DNA of 64,000 nt, taken from Sabulitectum sp964386635 (GTDB lineage Bacteria > Fermentibacterota > Fermentibacteria > Fermentibacterales > JCC-6). Below are positions 59,705 through 64,000 of the stretch, in pieces. Position 1 is the stretch's first letter. Each line of letters starts with the position of its first letter. The notes beneath the pieces were generated by a model. That model saw only the letters and a list, made by a program, of their open reading frames with translations, ran no database searches and was not told the origin of the DNA. A program made the translations under genes and the position numbers. The stretch covers positions 1 to 64,000 of the forward strand of contig CAYLRO010000010.1 in assembly GCA_964386635.1 (NCBI GenBank), written 5' to 3'.

Positions 59705-61562
59705 AACGATCCTGGCCACCGACTGCGGCAGCACCACCACCAAGTCCATACTCATTGAGTACAGTGACAGTGATGGTCGCTACCGTCTCGCGAGAAGAGG
59801 AGAAGCACCGACAACGGTGGAAGCTCCTGCGGAAGATGTCACCAAAGGCGTACTGAATGCCGTTGGTGAGATCGAAGATCTTGAAGGAAGAAGTTTCCTT
59901 AAAAAGGATACAGACGGTGTGAATGTAAGGGAAGGCTCCGGTGACGGGGTGGATCTCTATGTCTCAACATCTTCGGCTGGTGGTGGTCTTCAGATGACCG
60001 TTGCCGGCGTTGTTAAGTCCATGACCGGCGAGAGTGCTCAGAGAGCAGCTCTTGGTGCCGGGGCTATTGTCATGGATGTTGTTGCATCCAACGATGGCAG
60101 ACTTCCCCACGAAAAAGTGGGAGACATCAGAAGGCTCCGTCCGGACATGATACTCCTTTCAGGCGGTATTGACGGAGGAACCATTGATCATGTTGTGGAG
60201 CTGGCTGAAATAGTCAGGGCAGCAGACCCCAAACCCAGATTCGGTGTGGGATTCAAGCTTCCGGTTATTTTTGCAGGTAACAAGAATGCCACCGGTGCAG
60301 TTTCAAAAGAGCTTGGTTCCACTGTGGAACTTAAGATAGTTGACAACCTCAGGCCTGTTCTCGAGAGAGAGAACCTGGGACCTGCAAGAGACCTTATCCA
60401 CGAACTCTTCATGGAACACGTAATGGCTCAGGCTCCAGGCTACGCAAAACTTATGGAGTGGACAGGGCACTATGTGAACGGCAAGTGGAAAAATGTTCCC
60501 ATCATGCCTACTCCAGGTGCGGTGGGTAAGCTGATCGAACGGGTTGCGAAGCAGGAGGACATTCATGTAATGGGTGTTGATATAGGCGGTGCAACTACAG
60601 ACGTTTTCAGTGTATTCGACAGCAATGAAGAACCTGTCTTCAACAGAACGGTGAGTGCCAATCTGGGCATGAGCTATTCTGTAAGCAATGTTCTGGCAAG
60701 TGCCGGGATGGACAATGTAATGAGGTGGGTGCCGTTCCACATGGACGAAGCCGATCTCCGGAACAGGATCAGGAACAAGATGATCCGTCCCACTACGATT
60801 CCACAGGAGCTGGAAGAACTGATCATCGAGCAGGCTATTGCAAGAGAGGCTCTCAGACTGGCTCTTGTTCAGCACAAAGAGCTCGCAACAGGTCTCAAGG
60901 GAGTTGCCCAGGAAAGAACCATCGGTGATGCCTTCGAGCAGACTCAGACAGGCGCAACTCTTGTTAACATGATGGATCTTGATCTTCTCATCGGTTCAGG
61001 CGGTGTACTCAGCCACGCACCCAGAAGAAGCCAGACTGCACACATGCTTGTGGACAGTTTCCTTCCGGAGGGTGTTACAATGCTTGCTGTTGACTCCATC
61101 TTCATGATGCCTCACCTTGGTGTTCTCAGCGAGGTTCATCCCGAGGCTGCAGTCGAGGTGTTCAACAACGACTGTCTTATCAAACTGGGACACTGTGTAG
61201 CTCCTTCCGGTCCTTACAAGAAAGCTCCCTATCTGGCTGAGCTTACAATGACAATGCCTGACGGCACTGTAAGGAAAGAGAAAATCCTTTCTGGTGATAT
61301 GAAGCTTATCCCTCTTGGCGTAGGAGAATCAGCTGACACAGTCATTACTCCGTTCAAGAGTCTTGATGTGGGCAACGGTCCCGGCGAAAAGTGGGAGGGT
61401 AAACTTGAGGGCGGTATTGTCGGCCTGCTTCTTGACGGAAGAGGAAGACATCCCTTCAACCTTCCTGAGGATGACTCAAGGAGAGTGAAGATGCTCCAGA
61501 CCTGGTCACAGACTCTGGATACATATCCTGAACGCTTCCTCAGTATGGGAGGTGACAAGTAA
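59685..61562 (+). CDS. GlmL/MutL-family ASKHA protein (mutase-reactivase-like)
   Basis: A 625-residue protein of the MutL (GlmL) family PF13941 with an acetate-kinase/actin-type fold. The first phosphate motif is ATDCGSTTTKSILIEY (residues about 9-24), a serine-glycine segment STSSAGGGLQMTVAGVV follows, and the second phosphate motif is GVDIGGATTDVFSVF near residue 300. Family members are named for their gene position with glutamate mutase, where an activating or repair role is assumed. Here no glmS, glmE or other B12 mutase gene is in the window. GTG 59685 follows GAAGGGAGAGG. The barrel-sandwich gene overlaps its stop by one base. The nearest relatives seem to be the orphan, mutase-free type; function unknown. 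Confidence 0.85.
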   Translation: MGTDRVKTILATDCGSTTTKSILIEYSDSDGRYRLARRGEAPTTVEAPAEDVTKGVLNAVGEIEDLEGRSFLKKDTDGVNVREGSGDGVDLYVSTSSAGGGLQMTVAGVVKSMTGESAQRAALGAGAIVMDVVASNDGRLPHEKVGDIRRLRPDMILLSGGIDGGTIDHVVELAEIVRAADPKPRFGVGFKLPVIFAGNKNATGAVSKELGSTVELKIVDNLRPVLERENLGPARDLIHELFMEHVMAQAPGYAKLMEWTGHYVNGKWKNVPIMPTPGAVGKLIERVAKQEDIHVMGVDIGGATTDVFSVFDSNEEPVFNRTVSANLGMSYSVSNVLASAGMDNVMRWVPFHMDEADLRNRIRNKMIRPTTIPQELEELIIEQAIAREALRLALVQHKELATGLKGVAQERTIGDAFEQTQTGATLVNMMDLDLLIGSGGVLSHAPRRSQTAHMLVDSFLPEGVTMLAVDSIFMMPHLGVLSEVHPEAAVEVFNNDCLIKLGHCVAPSGPYKKAPYLAELTMTMPDGTVRKEKILSGDMKLIPLGVGESADTVITPFKSLDVGNGPGEKWEGKLEGGIVGLLLDGRGRHPFNLPEDDSRRVKMLQTWSQTLDTYPERFLSMGGDK

Positions 61563-62689
61563 TGGCATTCGCATACACACCCGGTCTGAGAGTGGCCGAT
61601 GTTGCAGATATCGCCAAAACAAGAAGACTTCCCCTGAGAGGTGAGGTTCTTGTAAAAAAAGGTGACATGATCGCTGCGGATACAGTTGTAGCCAGAACAG
61701 AACTCCCCGGCAATGTGAAGATGTTCAACATTGCCAACCTCATGGGAGTTCCTGCATCAGACATCCCTGAACTTCTTCTGAAGAAAGAAGGGGAAGTTAT
61801 TGCCGAGGGCGAACCTCTTGCTATGAGCAAGGGACTTTTCGGCAAGTGGTTCAAGAGTACTGTGAAGAGTCCCATCGAGGGAGTCTTTGAAAGTTTCAAC
61901 GAGATAACAGGTCAGGCTGTTCTTCGTGAGCCGCCCATACCTGTTGAAATAGACGGTTATGTGAACGGAAAAGTAACTGAGGTACTTCCCGGTGAAGGCG
62001 TTATCGTAGAGACTCACTGCACATTCGTGCAGGGGATCTTCGGTATAGGCGGCGAGGTTCGCGGAGAGATCAAGGTTGTGTGTTCCTCACCTGACCAGGA
62101 GATTACGCCTGACAGGATTACTGCTGACTGCAAGGGCAAGATCCTCCTTGGCGGAAGCTACATCAGTCATGCAACACTGAAGAAAGCTGTGGCTGCAGGA
62201 GTAAAGGCTATAGTTGTCGGAGGTTTTGACGATAAGGACCTCAAGGACCTTCTGGGTTACGATCTGGGAGTTGCCATTACAGGCCATGAGAAGAAGGGGC
62301 TTACCCTGGTTCTCACAGAAGGCTTTGGAAGAATGAACATGGCAGGCGGAACATTCGATCTCCTGAAAAAGCGCCAGGGAATGGTTGCCAGTGTGAACGG
62401 TGCGACACAGATCCGCGCAGGTGTTATGAGACCGGAGATAGTCATACCCCTTGCCGCAGATGCCGTAAGTGCAAAAACCTCCTCGAAGCAGGCTGGTGCC
62501 ATGGATCTCGGATCCACCATCAGATGTATCCGTGCTCCGTTCTTTGGAATGATCGGTAAAGTGGCATCTCTTCCACCTGAACTTCAGGTTGTTGACTCTG
62601 AGGCCAAGGTGAGAGTTCTCGAGGTTTTGTTTGACAACGGCAAGAAATTCACTGTACCCAGGGCCAATGTAGAGCTTATCGAGAGCTGA
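61562..62689 (+). CDS. barrel-sandwich (biotinyl/lipoyl-type fold) protein partner of the GlmL-like gene
   Basis: A 375-residue protein without a recognised family. Residues about 15-75 (TRRLPLRGEVLVKKGDMIAADTVVARTELPG) and about 95-150 (STVKSPIEGVFESFNEITGQAVLREPPIPVEIDGYVNGKVTEVLPGEGVIVE) have the repeated GEV-x-x-GD and SP-x-G strands of barrel-sandwich hybrids, but no biotin or lipoyl lysine. The second half (GGSYISHATLKKAVAAGVKAIVVGG, GLTLVLTEGFGRMNM) looks like an alpha/beta domain and the C-terminus is SH3/KOW-like (AKVRVLEVLFDNGKKFTVPRANVELIE). The one-base overlap with the GlmL-like gene indicates a fixed pair. Confidence 0.75.
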   Translation: MAFAYTPGLRVADVADIAKTRRLPLRGEVLVKKGDMIAADTVVARTELPGNVKMFNIANLMGVPASDIPELLLKKEGEVIAEGEPLAMSKGLFGKWFKSTVKSPIEGVFESFNEITGQAVLREPPIPVEIDGYVNGKVTEVLPGEGVIVETHCTFVQGIFGIGGEVRGEIKVVCSSPDQEITPDRITADCKGKILLGGSYISHATLKKAVAAGVKAIVVGGFDDKDLKDLLGYDLGVAITGHEKKGLTLVLTEGFGRMNMAGGTFDLLKKRQGMVASVNGATQIRAGVMRPEIVIPLAADAVSAKTSSKQAGAMDLGSTIRCIRAPFFGMIGKVASLPPELQVVDSEAKVRVLEVLFDNGKKFTVPRANVELIES

Positions 62690-62708
62690 TTGAGTTTAGA
62701 ACAGACAG

Positions 62709-62736
62709 TGGGGGCGCCTTATAGCGCCCCCATTTT
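62709..62736 (+). terminator. intrinsic terminator of the GlmL-like cassette
   Basis: TGGGGGCGC (62709-62717), 6-base loop, GCGCCCCCA (62724-62732) and TTTT (62733-62736). A 9-bp perfect stem. Confidence 0.85.
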
Positions 62737-62767
62737 CATGTGCGCCAGACCCGGAGCTGTTAACCGG

Positions 62768-64000
62768 TTAGTGAGATGTGTCCGGAGGGAGCAAGTCCCT
62801 CTGGATGTTCCTGCTGAAGAGCACGCAGCTCAGACTTTTTCCGAATGACACTTCACCGCAGACTCTGAACCGGTCATCATAGTCTCTCAGGAATTCCGCG
62901 GTTAGCAGAGCGTCCCTGCCCAGACAGATAACTACCGGATCCATGTGATTCAGTGCATTGAGAGTTTCAGTAAGCAGACCGGCAGTGCCTGCATAAACAA
63001 CAGGTTTGCCTGCGGCCATGGAATCAGTAAGCCAGCCCGGCAGGATCCAGTTGGTGGTTATCATGCAGTCGCCGTTTGTTTCGGCAGTGCTGTTCAACTC
63101 TGTTACCCTTGCTCTGTTTATACCCAGAAACAGAAGAGCTGAGGCTGTAATAAGCACGGCTGGACCCAGTATCCTGTACATTTTTATTTTCCCGGGCTTC
63201 AGGTGTCTCAGCATGAGGAAGAAAGGCAGAAAAAGGTGACGGACTCCCCATGCAGGCCCTTCTGTGTGCATTGGAAGGAGCAGAATCAGCAGAATCCCGA
63301 AAATCAGAAGCTCTCTCCTGCTCTTTTTTAACATGTCTCCATCAAACAGCCAGAGTACCGGGAATACAAGAAGAGGATGTTTCATTGTGAAGCCATCCAG
63401 GAAAGGGTATCCCCTTACTGCCCAGAATAAGCATGCTCCCAGGCAGATAAGCATTCCTGCTGCAGACGCAGTGGTGCCGGCTTTTCCGTTACCCAGTGCC
63501 AGAGACCACAGTCCCCATAGAACAGCTCCGGGTACAAGCCACAATCCCCCTGATTTTCCCGGTACAACAGAAAGAAGTGCTTTGCCGCAGGCAGCCATTT
63601 TCAACTGAATCATGGAAGCATTGCCGCTGTCTGCACTGTAGAGAGCCTGTTCTTTCACCCCTGACAGAAGATGGCTTCCCATTATATCACCGCCGGAAAA
63701 GAACCAGTTGCCCAATAGCAGAATCACCAGAGCGGGAAGAGCAGGATGTATTTTCCTGTACCATTTTCCGTCCAGAGTGAGGAATACCAGCAGGAATCCC
63801 ACTGCAAATTCTGTTCTGAACAGAGCAGCAGCTCCAGTCATTAAGAATGCAGCTGCAGCCTTGTTTTTTTCAGCAGATTCCACTGCCAGGAAAACAAGGG
63901 CGATGCTCAGCGGATATGACCACATACCCAGAGAAAAATACAGAACCGGAGTGCACACAAGGGGTATTGCAGCGGCTGAAAGTGGTTGAAAACCCTTTTC
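62768..64000 (-). CDS. polytopic membrane protein, glycosyltransferase-39-like, 5' end outside the window
   Basis: At least 410 residues with about ten hydrophobic segments and a C-terminal soluble part of about 120 residues (MITTNWILPGWLTDSMAAGKPVVYAGTAGLLTETLNAL). The frame stays open to base 64000, with membrane-like residues before the GTG at 63958 (PLSAAAIPLVCTPVLYFSLGMWSYPLSIALVF), so the true start lies beyond the window. The early FLMTGAAALFRTEFAVGFLLVFL segment and overall layout resemble dolichol-phosphate-sugar-dependent glycosyltransferases or DUF-type membrane proteins; the catalytic N-terminal acidic residues would be in the missing part. Identity is tentative. Confidence 0.7.
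   Translation of the reverse strand, partial: EKGFQPLSAAAIPLVCTPVLYFSLGMWSYPLSIALVFLAVESAEKNKAAAAFLMTGAAALFRTEFAVGFLLVFLTLDGKWYRKIHPALPALVILLLGNWFFSGGDIMGSHLLSGVKEQALYSADSGNASMIQLKMAACGKALLSVVPGKSGGLWLVPGAVLWGLWSLALGNGKAGTTASAAGMLICLGACLFWAVRGYPFLDGFTMKHPLLVFPVLWLFDGDMLKKSRRELLIFGILLILLLPMHTEGPAWGVRHLFLPFFLMLRHLKPGKIKMYRILGPAVLITASALLFLGINRARVTELNSTAETNGDCMITTNWILPGWLTDSMAAGKPVVYAGTAGLLTETLNALNHMDPVVICLGRDALLTAEFLRDYDDRFRVCGEVSFGKSLSCVLFSRNIQRDLLPPDTSH

Overview
The window is a gene-dense, roughly balanced-GC bacterial chromosome segment. Most neighbouring genes overlap by 1-30 bases or sit less than 15 bases apart, and TTG and GTG starts are common. The proteins point to an anaerobic, diderm bacterium: Pal and OmpA peptidoglycan-anchored proteins, TolB, many signal-peptide and lipobox proteins and large outer-membrane beta-barrels, a ferredoxin-dependent 2-oxoacid oxidoreductase (korDABC), a ferritin-like protein, and a split-P glycine cleavage system. 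Gene content and style resemble uncultured FCB-group lineages (Candidatus Fermentibacterota/Aegiribacteria type). That placement is inference from family composition only. I saw no rRNA, tRNA, CRISPR array, insertion sequence or prophage.

Layout. 175-3708: a cupin gene divergent from an arsR-type operon (ArsR repressor, ArsP-like permease, redox thioredoxin, lipoprotein thioredoxin, CcdA) with a near-consensus promoter carrying an operator-like dyad. 3709-4032: terminator, a 48-codon gene remnant and a weak promoter. 4033-6420: tolB-pal-cpoB. 6591-16622: a long housekeeping run, tig-clpP-clpX-engB-purA-(TatD/radical SAM fusion)-rsmA-barrel protein-lipoprotein-tRNA methyltransferase. 17094-20158: a surface-glycan run (PHP-type phosphatase, RmlD, GmhA, flippase-like membrane protein). 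20221-22509: FmdB-type zinc ribbon, a small lipoprotein and an orphan sugar-type binding lipoprotein. 22529-29601: five exported proteins (OB-fold-like, two PorV-like barrels, a HhH/barrel protein, a 5'-nucleotidase). 29606-32861: a UDP-galactopyranose-mutase-like flavoprotein, a DUF2085 protein, and a P-loop GTPase behind a structured leader.

32949-35819: korDABC. 35973-38504: a large OmpA protein and a ferritin-like protein. 38518-42017 (minus): priA with a 5'-deoxyadenosine deaminase-like gene lacking its N-terminal strands. 42122-45054: an active/inactive M16 peptidase pair and a lipoprotein. 45135-49021: a heterodimeric ABC exporter whose ribosome site lies inside a terminator hairpin. 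49018-54401: exported hypotheticals, a secreted ComEC-like metallo-beta-lactamase-fold protein and a PAS/GGDEF diguanylate cyclase. 54562-58862: gcvT-gcvH-gcvPA-gcvPB. 58852-62689: two small unknown proteins, then a GlmL/MutL-family ASKHA protein with a barrel-sandwich partner. 62768-64000: a polytopic membrane protein cut by the window edge.

The most unusual points are the GlmL-like/barrel-sandwich cassette without any B12 mutase gene, two genes that can only be complete if they start at CTG (16080 and 21199), the terminator that contains the ribosome site of the ABC exporter, the structured leader before the GTPase at 31536, and the exported cluster that pairs nucleic-acid-binding-like folds with a 5'-nucleotidase.
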